Assembly (NCBI RefSeq): GCF_033406955.1
Contig: NZ_CP137734.1
Location: forward strand, 6,696,001 to 6,760,000
Source: Streptomyces violaceoruber
GTDB lineage: Bacteria; Actinomycetota; Actinomycetes; Streptomycetales; Streptomycetaceae
Direction of reading: 5' to 3'
DNA length: 64,000 nt
The notes below the pieces were generated by a model that saw nothing but the letters and a program-made list of their open reading frames with translations, was not told the origin of the DNA and ran no database searches. A program made the position numbers and the translations under genes. Of the stretch, positions 1 through 8,633 are shown in pieces; position 1 is the stretch's first letter; each line of letters begins with the position of its first letter.

Positions 1-86
1 CCGCGCGGGCGCGCTCGGCACGGCCTGACCGCCCGAAAGACCCGACGCACACACCCACAAGAGACACGAGAGAAGGACGTCCTCCG

Positions 87-1625
87 ATGACCACGGGCAG
101 TTCGAGCACGAGCAGTTCCGCGAGCGGTGGCGCCATCAGCACGTTCAAGGGCGAGGAGCGCGCGCTGCGCGCCGACCGGCTGGGCACGGGAGGGCTGCTC
201 CTGTCCGTGCTCGCCGCCACCGCCCCGCTGATGGTGGTCGCGGGCGTCATGCCCACCACCTTCGCGGTCATGGGCATCGTCGGGCAGCCACTGCTCTTCG
301 TGGTGCTGGGCGTGGTGCTGATCCTGTTCAGCATCGGATACGCCGAGATGAGCCGGCACGTCCACAACGCGGGCGCCTTCTACGCCTACATCTCCCGCGG
401 GCTCGGCGGCACCGCCGGCGCGGGCGCGGCCCTGGTCGCGCTGGTCGCCTACAACGCCCTCCAGGTCGGCATCTACGGCATCTTCGGCTTCGAGGTCTCC
501 GGCCTGCTCGCCACCTACGCCGACCTCGACGTGGCCTGGTGGATCCCGGCCCTGCTGGCGGTGCTCGCCGTCGGCGCGCTGGGGTGGCTGAAGATCGACG
601 TCAATGCGCGGGTGCTCGGCGTACTGCTGCTCATCGAGGTCGTGCTGGTGGTGGTGTTCGACATCGCCGCCGTCACCGACCCGGGGGCCCAGGGGCTGTC
701 GCTGCATGCCTTCGACCCGGACACCCTCAGCGGCGCCGGGGTCGGCACCGCGCTCTGCTTCTGCATCGCCGCCTTCCTCGGCTTCGAGCAGGCGCCCGTG
801 TACGCCGAGGAGACCAGCCGGCCCCACGTGCTCGTTCCGCGTGTCATGTTCCTGGCGGTCGGCGGGGTGGCCGTCTTCTTCGCGCTCAGCAGCTGGGCCC
901 TGACCGTGGCCACCGGCCCGGACAAGATCGTCGGCACCGCGCAGGAGCAGAGCGCCGGACTGCTGTTCTTCCTGACCGAGTCACGGCTCGGCGACACCTT
1001 CACCGACGTGCTGCACGTCCTGTTCGTCACCGGGATGTTCGCCGCGCTGCTGAGCTTCCACAACGTCGTCGCCCGGTACGCGTTCGCCATGGGGCGCGAG
1101 GGGCTGCTGCCCGCCGCCTTCGGGCGGACCAGCGGCACCAGCGGCGCGCCCGGTACCGGCTCGCTGCTCCAGACCGCCGTGTCCGCGGTCGTCGTCATCG
1201 GCTTCGCGATCGCCGACGACAAGCCGAACGGCGACCCCACCGAGCCCGTACTGCACCTGTTCACCTGGGGCGGCAACATCGGGGCCCTCGGCGTGATCGT
1301 GCTGATGGCCGCCGCCTCGTTCTCCGTCGTGGCCTTCTTCGTCCGGCGCGGCGCCGCCGGGGCCCAGAGGGTGCGCCTGGTCACCTCCACCGTCGCGGGC
1401 ATCGCCCTGCTGGTGATCGCCGGGTACACGGTCAAGGACTTCGACGTCCTCGTCGGCGCGGGACCCGGCTCCGCCCTGAGCCGGGTGCTGCCCGGCATCA
1501 TCGGCCTGGCCGCCGTCGCGGGCGTGGTGCAGGGCCTCGTCCTGCGCTCCCGGGCGCCCGAACGGCACGCCCGCATCGGCCAGGGCAACGAGGCGTTCCA
1601 GCTGGACAAGGCCGCGTCCTCCTGA
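87..1625 (+). CDS. APC-superfamily amino-acid permease
   Basis: Predicted inner-membrane amino-acid/polyamine transporter of 512 residues. After a Ser/Gly-rich cytoplasmic N-terminus (about residues 1-35) there are roughly 12 hydrophobic segments, starting with a glycine-rich first helix (TGGLLLSVLAATAPLMVVAG) typical of APC permeases. A second conserved block near residue 240 (ALCFCIAAFLGFEQAPVYAEE) matches the helix-6 region of the family. The ATG has a GAAGGACG ribosome site about 9 nt upstream. The gene converges on the idonate dehydrogenase, only 74 bp away, and is not obviously part of that operon. The substrate cannot be read from the sequence. Confidence 0.85.
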   Translation: MTTGSSSTSSSASGGAISTFKGEERALRADRLGTGGLLLSVLAATAPLMVVAGVMPTTFAVMGIVGQPLLFVVLGVVLILFSIGYAEMSRHVHNAGAFYAYISRGLGGTAGAGAALVALVAYNALQVGIYGIFGFEVSGLLATYADLDVAWWIPALLAVLAVGALGWLKIDVNARVLGVLLLIEVVLVVVFDIAAVTDPGAQGLSLHAFDPDTLSGAGVGTALCFCIAAFLGFEQAPVYAEETSRPHVLVPRVMFLAVGGVAVFFALSSWALTVATGPDKIVGTAQEQSAGLLFFLTESRLGDTFTDVLHVLFVTGMFAALLSFHNVVARYAFAMGREGLLPAAFGRTSGTSGAPGTGSLLQTAVSAVVVIGFAIADDKPNGDPTEPVLHLFTWGGNIGALGVIVLMAAASFSVVAFFVRRGAAGAQRVRLVTSTVAGIALLVIAGYTVKDFDVLVGAGPGSALSRVLPGIIGLAAVAGVVQGLVLRSRAPERHARIGQGNEAFQLDKAASS

Positions 1626-1699
1626 CCCGGGCGGGCGCGGGGGACCGCCCGGACCCGACGCCTCCGGGCCCCGGCCGCCTGCGGGGTGCGACTCGCGAC

Positions 1700-2776
1700 T
1701 CAGACGGCGGCCGGGGCCGCGCCGAAGTCCAGCAGCACCTTGCAGGACCGGCTCCGGTCCGCGGCCAGTTCGAACGCCGATGCCGCGTCCCGCACCGGTA
1801 CCACCGCGCTGACCAGCGCGTCGAACGCGGGCTCGGCCGCGAGCAGGCGCAGCGCGTCGTCGAACTCGCCGTCGAAGCGGAACGCCCCGCGCAGCTCGAT
1901 CTCCCGGCTCACCAGCAGGTTCCCGGCGAAGGGGCTCTGCCCCGGGGGCAGCATGCCGAGCTGGACGACCACGCCGCCGCGCCGCACCAGCCGCAGGCAG
2001 GTGTCGAGGCCCGCGGCCACCCCGGAGGCCTCGACGGCGGTGTCCACTTCCACCGGCCAACCGGCGTCGTCCGGGTCGTCGGCCCGTACGAGGGTGTCGG
2101 CGCCGGCGGCCCGCGCGTACTCCAGGGCCGCGGGCAGCAGGTCCGTCACGGTCACGTGGGCCGCGCCCGCCGCCTTCGCCGCCGCGACCACCAGGCAGCC
2201 GATCGGCCCGGCACCGGTGACCAGCACGTGCCGGCCGGCCGGATCACCGGCCCGGCGCACGGCGTGCAGCGCGACGGAGAGCGGCTCGGCGAGGGCGGCG
2301 CGGCGCGGGTCGAGCCCGGCCGGGAGCGGGCGCAGCTGTCCGGCGGGGACCACGATCCGCGCCGCGAAGCCGCCCTGGACGTGCGGGAAGCGGGCCGCGC
2401 TGCCCAGGTAGCGGGTGTCCCGGCAGACGTTGCGCCGCCGGTCCACGCATTCCGGGCACACCCCGCACGGGGTCGCCGGGTGCACGGCGACGGACGTCCC
2501 GGCCGCCGGACCCGGTGTGTCCGGGGAGCCGTACGCCACGACCGTCCCGACCACCTCGTGCCCGAGCAGCATCGGCTCCCGCAGGTGGAAGTCGCCGACC
2601 CCGCCGTGCCGCCAGTAGTGCAGGTCCGAGCCGCACACCCCGCCGTAGCGGACGGCGACCAGCGCCTCGCCCGGGCCGGGCGGCCGGACCGGTACGTCGG
2701 TCACCCGCAGGTCGCCCGCCCCGTGGATCACACAGCCCGGCACGAACTCCTCCGGGACCCGCTCGCCGGCGCTCAC
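1700..2776 (-). CDS. idnD: Zn-dependent alcohol dehydrogenase, L-idonate 5-dehydrogenase type
   Basis: Medium-chain dehydrogenase of 358 residues, probably oxidising L-idonate (or a related polyol) to 5-ketogluconate with NAD(P). Catalytic zinc ligands are visible at C48 (GVCGSDLHYW) and H73-E74 (GHE). The four structural-zinc cysteines are C104, C107, C110 and C118. A Rossmann motif (VTGAGPIGCLV) lies in the second half. The chosen GTG start overlaps the TGA of the upstream short-chain dehydrogenase (GTGA), implying translational coupling. The next gene upstream is a gluconate 5-dehydrogenase-like protein, and the operon also has a gluconate permease and kinase. That context supports idonate or sorbitol-type substrates, but the exact substrate is inferred. 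Confidence 0.82.
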   Translation of the reverse strand: MSAGERVPEEFVPGCVIHGAGDLRVTDVPVRPPGPGEALVAVRYGGVCGSDLHYWRHGGVGDFHLREPMLLGHEVVGTVVAYGSPDTPGPAAGTSVAVHPATPCGVCPECVDRRRNVCRDTRYLGSAARFPHVQGGFAARIVVPAGQLRPLPAGLDPRRAALAEPLSVALHAVRRAGDPAGRHVLVTGAGPIGCLVVAAAKAAGAAHVTVTDLLPAALEYARAAGADTLVRADDPDDAGWPVEVDTAVEASGVAAGLDTCLRLVRRGGVVVQLGMLPPGQSPFAGNLLVSREIELRGAFRFDGEFDDALRLLAAEPAFDALVSAVVPVRDAASAFELAADRSRSCKVLLDFGAAPAAV

Positions 2777-3534
2777 AGCACGCTCGTCATTCCGCCGTCG
2801 ACGTACAGGATCTGTCCGCTGACGAAGTCCGCGGCCGGCGAGGCGAGGAACAGCAGCCCGCCCACCAGGTCCTCCGTACGGCCCCAGCGGCCCGCCGGAG
2901 TGCGGCCGCGCACCCAGGTGCTGAACTCCTCGTCCTCGACGAGCGGCCGGGTCAGCTCGGTCTCGATGTAACCGGGGCCGAGACCGTTGACCTGGACGCC
3001 GTACGGGCCCCAGTCGGCGCACATGCCCTTGGTGAGCATCTTCAGCGCGCCCTTGGTGGCCGCGTAGGGCGCGATGCCCGGGCGGACCACCTCGCTCTGC
3101 AGCGAGCAGATGTTCACGATCTTGCCGTGGCCGCGTTCCGTCATCCGGCGCGCGGCCTCCCGGCCCACCAGGAAGGCGGTGGTGAGATTGGTGTCCAGGA
3201 TGCGGTGCCAGTCGGCGTCCGTGAACTCCAGCAGGGGCGCCCGCAGCTGCATTCCGGCGTTGTTGACCAGGATGTCGAGCGGACCCACCCGCTCCTCGGC
3301 CTCCGCGATCCCGGCGGTCACGGACGGACCGTCGGTCACGTCGAACACCGCCGTGTGGACCTCGCCGGGCAGCCCGGCGGCGGCCTTCGCCAGGCGGTCG
3401 CCGTCGCGCCCGTTGAGGATCACCCGGCAGCCGGCCTCCGCGAGGCCCCGGGCCAGCGCCAGCCCGATGCCCCGGCTGGAGCCGGTCACCAGGGCGGTGC
3501 GCCCGCCGATGTCGAAGAGGGGGTGGGCCGTCAT
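2773..3534 (-). CDS. idnO: Short-chain dehydrogenase, 5-keto-D-gluconate reductase type
   Basis: Classical SDR of 253 residues. The cofactor motif TGSSRGIG is at residues 17-24, an NNAG motif follows, and the catalytic Ser and YAATK tetrad are present. It ends with the usual YVDGGMTSVL tail. In the idonate pathway this enzyme interconverts 5-ketogluconate and gluconate. The ATG start has an AGGAG site about 9 nt upstream. It lies 39 bp after the gluconate permease and overlaps the downstream dehydrogenase by 4 nt, so the genes are very likely co-transcribed. SDR substrate assignment rests mainly on this operon context. Confidence 0.82.
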   Translation of the reverse strand: MTAHPLFDIGGRTALVTGSSRGIGLALARGLAEAGCRVILNGRDGDRLAKAAAGLPGEVHTAVFDVTDGPSVTAGIAEAEERVGPLDILVNNAGMQLRAPLLEFTDADWHRILDTNLTTAFLVGREAARRMTERGHGKIVNICSLQSEVVRPGIAPYAATKGALKMLTKGMCADWGPYGVQVNGLGPGYIETELTRPLVEDEEFSTWVRGRTPAGRWGRTEDLVGGLLFLASPAADFVSGQILYVDGGMTSVL

Positions 3535-3573
3535 CGTCGTACTCCTGTTCCTGCCGGCCGGTGCGTGGTGCGG

Positions 3574-4971
3574 CTATATGACCAGGGACAACAGCAGGAC
3601 CAGGGCACCGGCGACCACCGAGATGATCGTCTCCATGACGGACCAGGTCTTGATGGTCTGCCCCACGTTCAGCCCGAAGTACTCCTTCACCAGCCAGAAG
3701 CCGGCGTCGTTGACGTGACTGAAGAAGAGCGAACCGGCGCCGATGGCCAGGACCAGCAGGGCGGCGTGCGTGGTCGACATGTCGGCCGCCAGCGGCGCGA
3801 CCAGACCGGCCGCCGAGACGGTCGCCACCGTCGCCGAACCGGTCGCCAGCCGGATCACCACCGCGATCAGCCAGGCGAGCAGCAGCGCCGGGATCGACCA
3901 GTCCTTGGAGATGTCCAGGACCATCTGGCCCACGCCCGAGTCGATCAGCGTCTGCTTGAAGCCGCCGCCCGCGCCGACGATCAGGAGGATGCCGGCGATG
4001 GGCGCCAGCCCCTTCTCGACCAGGCCGGAGAGGCGGTCCTTGCCGAACCCGGCGGGCCGCAGCAGCGTGAAGATGCCGACGATCACCGAGACCAGCAGGG
4101 CGATCAGCGGGTTGCCGATGACGTCGAAGGTGCGCTGCACCACGTTGTCGGGGTCGTCGATGATGATGTCGACCAGGGCCTTGAGCAGCATCAGCACGAC
4201 CGGCAGCAGGATCGTGGCCAGCGTGGCGCCGAAGCTCGGACGCTTGTCCAGCCGCTCGGAGGCGCGCTGCGGGATCATGCGGTCGGGGGCCGGGACGTCC
4301 ACCCAGCGGGCCGCGTACTTCGAGAAGACCGGACCGGCGATGATCACGGTGGGGATCGCGATCAGCACGCCCAGCGCCAGGGTCACACCGAGGTTGGCGT
4401 CCACCGCGTCGATGGCGACCAGCGGGCCGGGGTGCGGCGGGACCAGGCCGTGCATCACGGACAGACCGGCCAGCGCCGGGATGCCGATCCGCATCAGCGA
4501 GTAGTTGCCGCGCTTGGCGACCATCAGGACGACCGGGATCAGCAGCACGATGCCGACCTCGAAGAACAGCGGCAGTCCGATGACCGAGGCGATCAGCACC
4601 ATCGTCCACGGCATCGAACGGGGCGTGGCCTTCGCCAGGATGGTGTCCACGATCTGGTCGGCGCCGCCGGAGTCGGCGAGCATCTTGCCGAGGATCGCAC
4701 CGAGGGCGATCAGGACGCCGACGCCCGCGACGGTGGAGCCGAGCCCGGCGGTGAAGCTGGTGATGACCTTGTCCAGCGGCGCACCGGCGAACGCGCCGAG
4801 CGCCAGCGACCCGATGGTCAGCGACAGGAAGGCATGCAGCTTGAACTTGGTGATGAGCAGGACGATGACGGCGATGCCCAGGAGCACGGCGATGCCCAGC
4901 TGGGCGTGGCCCGCCGAGGTGATCGGCTCGACGGGGTCCGCTGCCAGCATCTCGACGCTGAGTCTGGTCAC
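3574..4971 (-). CDS. gntP: Gluconate:H+ symporter, GntP family
   Basis: Integral membrane protein of 465 residues with about 12-14 hydrophobic segments. It contains GntP-family blocks such as ADSGGADQIVDTIL and GLVPPHPGPLVAIDA. It should import gluconate, and possibly idonate, for the kinase encoded just upstream. The start is a GTG preceded by AAGGGA; an internal ATG at residue 8 is an alternative. It sits between gntK and the ketogluconate reductase in a four-gene minus-strand operon, about 100 bp after gntK. The family call is strong; the exact sugar acid is inferred. Confidence 0.88.
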   Translation of the reverse strand: MTRLSVEMLAADPVEPITSAGHAQLGIAVLLGIAVIVLLITKFKLHAFLSLTIGSLALGAFAGAPLDKVITSFTAGLGSTVAGVGVLIALGAILGKMLADSGGADQIVDTILAKATPRSMPWTMVLIASVIGLPLFFEVGIVLLIPVVLMVAKRGNYSLMRIGIPALAGLSVMHGLVPPHPGPLVAIDAVDANLGVTLALGVLIAIPTVIIAGPVFSKYAARWVDVPAPDRMIPQRASERLDKRPSFGATLATILLPVVLMLLKALVDIIIDDPDNVVQRTFDVIGNPLIALLVSVIVGIFTLLRPAGFGKDRLSGLVEKGLAPIAGILLIVGAGGGFKQTLIDSGVGQMVLDISKDWSIPALLLAWLIAVVIRLATGSATVATVSAAGLVAPLAADMSTTHAALLVLAIGAGSLFFSHVNDAGFWLVKEYFGLNVGQTIKTWSVMETIISVVAGALVLLLSLVI

Positions 4972-5067
4972 GGTGGTTCCCTTGCGGTGATGGGGATTCG
5001 GGGGGAGTTCGGGGCCGTGCGCGCGGAGGGCGGCACGACCCCGGGGGAGGTGGGGGGGGTGCGGGGG

Positions 5068-5595
5068 TTACTGGACCGGCCCGGGAAGGCCCTTCAGGGC
5101 GTCGACCGCCCGTTCGGTGATCTCCTCGGGGGTGCCGGCGACGTCCACCGCGACTCCCGCCTCGTCCGGCTGCAGCGGCTGGAGCGTGGCGAACTGGGAG
5201 TCGAGCAGGGCCGTCGGCATGAAGTGGCCCTGCCGGTGCGACATCCGGTCCTCGATCAGCTCACGGCTGCCCGTGAGATGCACGAAGACGACACCGGGAG
5301 CGGCGGCCCGCAGCCGGTCGCGGTACGACCGCTTCAGCGCCGAACTGCTCACCACCCCACCGAGCCCGGCACGCCCGTGCGCCCAGCCGCCGATGGCGTC
5401 CAGCCAGGGCCAGCGGTCCTCGTCGGTGAGCGGGGTGCCGGCCGTCATCTTGGCGATGTTGGCCGGAGGGTGGAAGTCGTCGCCCTCGGCGTAGGGAACG
5501 CCGAGCCGGGCCGCGAGCAGGGGACCGATGGTGGTCTTCCCGGTGCCCGCGACGCCCATGACCACGACCACGTGGGGGGTGTGCAGTTGCTGCAT
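5068..5595 (-). CDS. gntK: Gluconokinase
   Basis: P-loop kinase of 175 residues that phosphorylates gluconate to 6-phosphogluconate for the pentose phosphate route. A Walker A motif (GVAGTGKTT) is at residues 14-22, followed by the family motif GDDFHPPANIAKM and later SHRQGHFMP. The ATG at 5595 is my preferred start because it gives the normal family length. A GTG at 5628 and a TTG at 5643 are possible upstream starts with weaker ribosome sites. It is the first gene of the operon and diverges from the GntR-family regulator across a region holding candidate operators. Confidence 0.88.
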   Translation of the reverse strand: MQQLHTPHVVVVMGVAGTGKTTIGPLLAARLGVPYAEGDDFHPPANIAKMTAGTPLTDEDRWPWLDAIGGWAHGRAGLGGVVSSSALKRSYRDRLRAAAPGVVFVHLTGSRELIEDRMSHRQGHFMPTALLDSQFATLQPLQPDEAGVAVDVAGTPEEITERAVDALKGLPGPVQ

Positions 5596-5654
5596 CGCAC
5601 TCTCGCTGTCTGCTGTCTTCGTCGACACCTGATGTCGACGCAACTGAAACTCAT

Positions 5655-5665
5655 TAGTACGACAA
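5655..5665. promoter_or_regulatory. Candidate FadR/GntR-family operator
   Basis: The 11-mer TAGTACGACAA fits the FadR-subfamily operator pattern TNGTNNNACNA exactly. It lies between the divergent gntK operon and the GntR-family gene, upstream of the gntK start. Position and family match support autoregulation and gluconate-responsive control. Binding itself is inferred. Confidence 0.5.
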
Positions 5666-5686
5666 CTTCAAGAGTCTGTGACGTAT

Positions 5687-5697
5687 AAGTCTGACTT
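5687..5697. promoter_or_regulatory. Palindrome in the gntK-gntR intergenic region
   Basis: AAGTCTGACTT is a perfect inverted repeat with a single central base. It lies 22 bp from the TNGTNNNACNA site and just upstream of the presumed -10 of the regulator gene (TACGCT at 5720-5725, six bases before the ATG, so probably leaderless). It could be a second regulator site or part of a promoter. Confidence 0.3.
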
Positions 5698-5731
5698 TTT
5701 GTTCCCGTGACATGCCCCGTACGCTGAGTGC

Positions 5732-6433
5732 ATGAGCACACCGGGCCGGGGGCTGCACGGCCGCGTACTGGACACCCTCGGCCCCGCGATCACAGCGGGC
5801 GCATACCCCGTGGGCAGCGTTCTGCGCACGGACGAACTCGCGCAGCGCTTCGAGGTCTCGCGCTCCGTGATGCGGGAGGCGGTCCGGGTGCTCGAGTCCA
5901 TGCACCTCGTCGAGTCGCGCCGCCGCGTGGGCGTCACCGTCCTGCCCGAGTGCGAGTGGAACGTCTACGACCCGCAGGTCATCCGCTGGCGCCTGGCCGG
6001 CTCTGAACGCCCCCGGCAGCTGCGCTCCCTGACCGTGCTGAGGTCGGCCGTCGAACCGGTCGCAGCCGGCCTCGCCGCGCGTCACGCCACCGCGGAGCAG
6101 TGCGCCGAGCTGACCGAGTGCGCGCTCGGCATGGTCGCCAACTCACGCGGTCACCGGCTGGAGGAGTACCTCTTCCACGACGTGGCCTTCCACCGCGTCA
6201 TCCTCACCGCCTCCGGCAACGAGATGTTCGCCCGCCTCGGCGGCGTCGTCGCCGAGGTCCTGGCCGGCCGCACCCACCACGACGTGATGTTCGAGGACCC
6301 CGACCCGGCCGCCGTCACCCTGCACGTCCAGGTCGCCGAGGCGGTCCGCGCCCGCGACGCCGAGCGCGCGGAGCGGCTGACCCGGGAGATCACCGAGGGG
6401 GCCCTCCAGGAGCTGGACATCCTGGCGCCCTGA
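5732..6433 (+). CDS. GntR-family transcriptional regulator, FadR/FCD type
   Basis: DNA-binding regulator of 233 residues. An N-terminal winged helix-turn-helix (about residues 30-72, containing LAQRFEVSRSVMREAVRVL) is followed by an all-helical FCD ligand domain. The FCD domain shows the expected metal/ligand His-rich segment YLFHDVAFHRVIL. The gene diverges from gntK with 136 bp between starts, and a site matching the FadR-subfamily operator pattern lies in that gap. It most likely represses the gluconate/idonate operon and releases it on binding a sugar acid. There is no ribosome site, but TACGCT ends 6 bases before the ATG, so the mRNA may be leaderless. Confidence 0.85.
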   Translation: MSTPGRGLHGRVLDTLGPAITAGAYPVGSVLRTDELAQRFEVSRSVMREAVRVLESMHLVESRRRVGVTVLPECEWNVYDPQVIRWRLAGSERPRQLRSLTVLRSAVEPVAAGLAARHATAEQCAELTECALGMVANSRGHRLEEYLFHDVAFHRVILTASGNEMFARLGGVVAEVLAGRTHHDVMFEDPDPAAVTLHVQVAEAVRARDAERAERLTREITEGALQELDILAP

Positions 6434-6460
6434 GCGCCGGGGCGGCAGGGGGCGGCGTCG

Positions 6461-6835
6461 TCAGTCGAGGAACTCCCCGTCCACGTACACCCACGCCCCG
6501 TCCACCCGCTCGAACCGGCTCCGCTCGTGCAGCGAGCCGCCGCGGTAGGACGCCCGGAACGTCACGGTCCCGGTGGTGTGGAAGGCGGAGCCGTCGGCCG
6601 TGTCCAGGATCTCCAGCCCGGTCCACCGCATGCCCGGATCGAGGTCGAGCCGCGCGGGCCGGGTGCGGGGGTGCCAGGTGCGCAGCAGGTAGCTCGCGTC
6701 CCCCTGCACGAAGGCGCAGTAGCGCGAGCGCATCAGGGCCTCGGCGGTCGGGGCGGCGGCGGTCCCGCCGTGGAAACGGCCGCAGCACTTCTCGTACGAC
6801 TCGGACCGCCCGCAGGGGCAGGGAGGGGTGGGCAT
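6461..6835 (-). CDS. YchJ-like SEC-C motif protein (UPF0225)
   Basis: Small protein of 124 residues. It has an N-terminal SEC-C zinc motif (CPCGRSESYEKCC) followed by a SnoaL/NTF2-like fold region ending in WVYVDGEFLD. The SEC-C motif is known to bind zinc; the molecular role of this family is unknown. I chose the ATG at 6835 over a GTG at 6844, because TACAGT ends 7 bases before the ATG, consistent with a leaderless transcript. It is transcribed away from the tRNA gene and has no operon partners. Confidence 0.8.
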   Translation of the reverse strand: MPTPPCPCGRSESYEKCCGRFHGGTAAAPTAEALMRSRYCAFVQGDASYLLRTWHPRTRPARLDLDPGMRWTGLEILDTADGSAFHTTGTVTFRASYRGGSLHERSRFERVDGAWVYVDGEFLD

Positions 6836-6902
6836 GGTGACCACTGTAGGGGAGACACGGTGCAGGAAAAGCAGAAAACCCCTGCTCAGCAGGGGTTTCA
6901 GC

Positions 6903-6990
6903 TGGTGTCCGAGGGGGGACTTGAACCCCCACGCCCGATAAAGGGCACTAGCACCTCAAGCTAGCGCGTCTGCCATTCCGCCACCCGGAC
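6903..6990 (-). tRNA. tRNA-Leu (anticodon GAG)
   Basis: The minus strand folds as a class II tRNA. The acceptor stem GTCCGGG pairs with CTCGGAC (one G-U). The anticodon stem CTAGC/GCTAG encloses the loop TTGAGGT, giving anticodon GAG (Leu CUC/CUU). A long variable arm and a T-loop (GTTCAAGTC) follow, and the 3' CCA is encoded. I see no integrase or duplicated 3' end nearby that would mark an attachment site. Confidence 0.93.
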
Positions 6991-7107
6991 AAGGTGTCTG
7001 TCGCGTGGGGTGTTCCCCTTGGCGACGACGTAAACATTACCAGGCTTTCCGGGGTGGCCGATCACCCCCTTCTTGGGTCCGGACGGCCACGGGGGGAGGA
7101 TGAGGGG

Positions 7108-7167
7108 GTGCCACCAGCAGTGACAGCAGCAGTGACGTCAGCAGTGACAGCGGGAGGAACCACGTGA
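7108..7167 (+). CDS. Possible 19-residue leader peptide
   Basis: A GTG with a strong upstream purine run (GGGGGGAGGA, 7091-7100) opens a 19-codon frame. Its TGA overlaps the GTG start of the M20 peptidase gene (ACGTGA). The frame is made of a 12-bp repeat and encodes a repetitive Ala/Val/Thr peptide. It could couple translation to the peptidase. It may equally be a chance frame in a repeat-bearing 5' leader. Confidence 0.2.
   Translation: MPPAVTAAVTSAVTAGGTT
7117..7148 (+). repeat. Three copies of GCAGTGAC at 12-bp spacing
   Basis: GCAGTGAC begins at 7117, 7129 and 7141, exactly 12 bp apart, directly before the ribosome site of the peptidase gene. The spacing keeps one reading frame, so the repeat could be coding (leader frame 7108-7167) or a replication-slippage product. 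Confidence 0.7.
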
Positions 7168-8501
7168 GCGACTCGGGCACGGCCACGGGCACGGCCAGGA
7201 CCGTCACCGGCGAGGACGAGGTCGTCGACCTCTGCCGCGAGCTGATCCGGATCGACACCAGCAACTACGGCGACCACTCGGGGCCGGGCGAGCGCAAGGC
7301 CGCCGAGTACGTCGCCGAGAAGCTCGCCGAGGTGGGACTGGAACCGAAGATCTTCGAGTCCCACCCCGGACGCGCCTCGACGGTGGCCCGGATCGAGGGC
7401 GAGGACCCGTCCCGGCCCGCGCTGCTCATCCACGGCCACACCGACGTCGTCCCGGCCAACGCGGACGACTGGACCCACCACCCCTTCTCCGGCGAGGTCG
7501 CCGACGGGTGCGTGTGGGGGCGCGGTGCCGTCGACATGAAGGACATGGACGCGATGACCCTCGCGGTCGTCCGCGACCGGCTGCGCAGCGGGCGCAAGCC
7601 CCCGCGGGACATCGTGCTCGCGTTCCTGGCCGACGAGGAGGCCGGCGGCACGTACGGCGCCCGCCACCTCGTGGACCACCACCCCGACCTCTTCGAGGGC
7701 GTCACCGAGGCGATCAGCGAGGTGGGCGGCTTCTCCTTCACCGTGAACGAGCAGCGCCGCCTGTACCTGATCCAGACGGCCGAGAAGGGCATTTACTGGA
7801 TGAAGCTGACGGTGGCCGGCACCGCGGGGCACGGGTCGATGATCCACCGCGACAACGCCATCACCGAACTGTCGGAGGCCGTCGCGCGTCTGGGGCGGCA
7901 CACGTTCCCGGTCCGCGTCACCAAGACCACCCGGGCCTTCCTCGACGAACTCGGCGACGCGCTCGGCACCGACCTCGACCCGGAGAACATGGAGGGCACG
8001 CTCGCCAAGCTCGGCGGCATCGCCAAGCTCATCGGCGCCACCCTGAGCAACACCGCCAACCCGACCCAGCTGGGTGCGGGTTACAAGGTCAACGTCATCC
8101 CCGGCGAGGCCACCGCGCACATCGACGGGCGCTACCTGCCCGGGTACGAGGAGGAGTTCCTCGCCGACGTAGACCGCATCCTCGGACCGCACGTGCGGCG
8201 CGAGGACGTGCACGCCAACAAGGCCGTCGAGACCACCTTCGACGGAGCACTGGTCGACGCGATGCAGTCCGCCCTGGTGGCCGAGGACCCGGCCGCGAAG
8301 GCGGTGCCCTACATGCTCTCCGGCGGAACGGACGCCAAGTCCTTCGACGAACTCGGCATCCGGGGCTTCGGCTTCGCGCCGCTCAAGCTGCCCCCGGAGC
8401 TGGACTTCGCGGGCATGTTCCACGGAGTGGACGAGCGGGTGCCGGTCGAGGGACTCCAGTTCGGCGTGCGGGTGCTCGACCGCTTCATCGACGCGTCCTG
8501 A
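7164..8501 (+). CDS. M20-family metallopeptidase/dipeptidase
   Basis: Cytoplasmic di-zinc hydrolase of 445 residues. Metal-ligand motifs are in family order: GHTDVVPAN with its His and Asp, then GRGAVDMKD with the bridging Asp, then DEEAGG with the catalytic Glu pair. A dimerisation-domain segment (GTAGHGSMIHRDNAI) and a C-terminal His region (GMFHGVDERVPVEG) follow. It probably cleaves dipeptides or N-acyl amino acids; the substrate is not predictable. The GTG start has a very good GGGAGGAAC site. No SD-coupled partner follows it. Confidence 0.88.
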   Translation: MSDSGTATGTARTVTGEDEVVDLCRELIRIDTSNYGDHSGPGERKAAEYVAEKLAEVGLEPKIFESHPGRASTVARIEGEDPSRPALLIHGHTDVVPANADDWTHHPFSGEVADGCVWGRGAVDMKDMDAMTLAVVRDRLRSGRKPPRDIVLAFLADEEAGGTYGARHLVDHHPDLFEGVTEAISEVGGFSFTVNEQRRLYLIQTAEKGIYWMKLTVAGTAGHGSMIHRDNAITELSEAVARLGRHTFPVRVTKTTRAFLDELGDALGTDLDPENMEGTLAKLGGIAKLIGATLSNTANPTQLGAGYKVNVIPGEATAHIDGRYLPGYEEEFLADVDRILGPHVRREDVHANKAVETTFDGALVDAMQSALVAEDPAAKAVPYMLSGGTDAKSFDELGIRGFGFAPLKLPPELDFAGMFHGVDERVPVEGLQFGVRVLDRFIDAS

Positions 8502-8633
8502 ATTCGCCCGTGCGTGCGGGAGGTGACCGGGGCGAGTGAATGCGCTCATAAGCTCGTAGCCTCATTACTCCCTCCTCGTTACAGGTGATGCGATCGGCAA
8601 TTTTGGGATCGCGTTTGCCAACTAGGAGGAACA

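Noticed and set aside
1700..4609. A single open frame covering the dehydrogenase and much of the reductase and permease genes on the minus strand.
   Set aside because: High GC keeps shadow frames open. Family similarity and the GTGA overlap place the real dehydrogenase start at 2776.
6903..6990. tRNA-Leu as an attachment site for an integrated element.
   Set aside because: No integrase, excisionase or repeated tRNA 3' end is found in the flanking genes.
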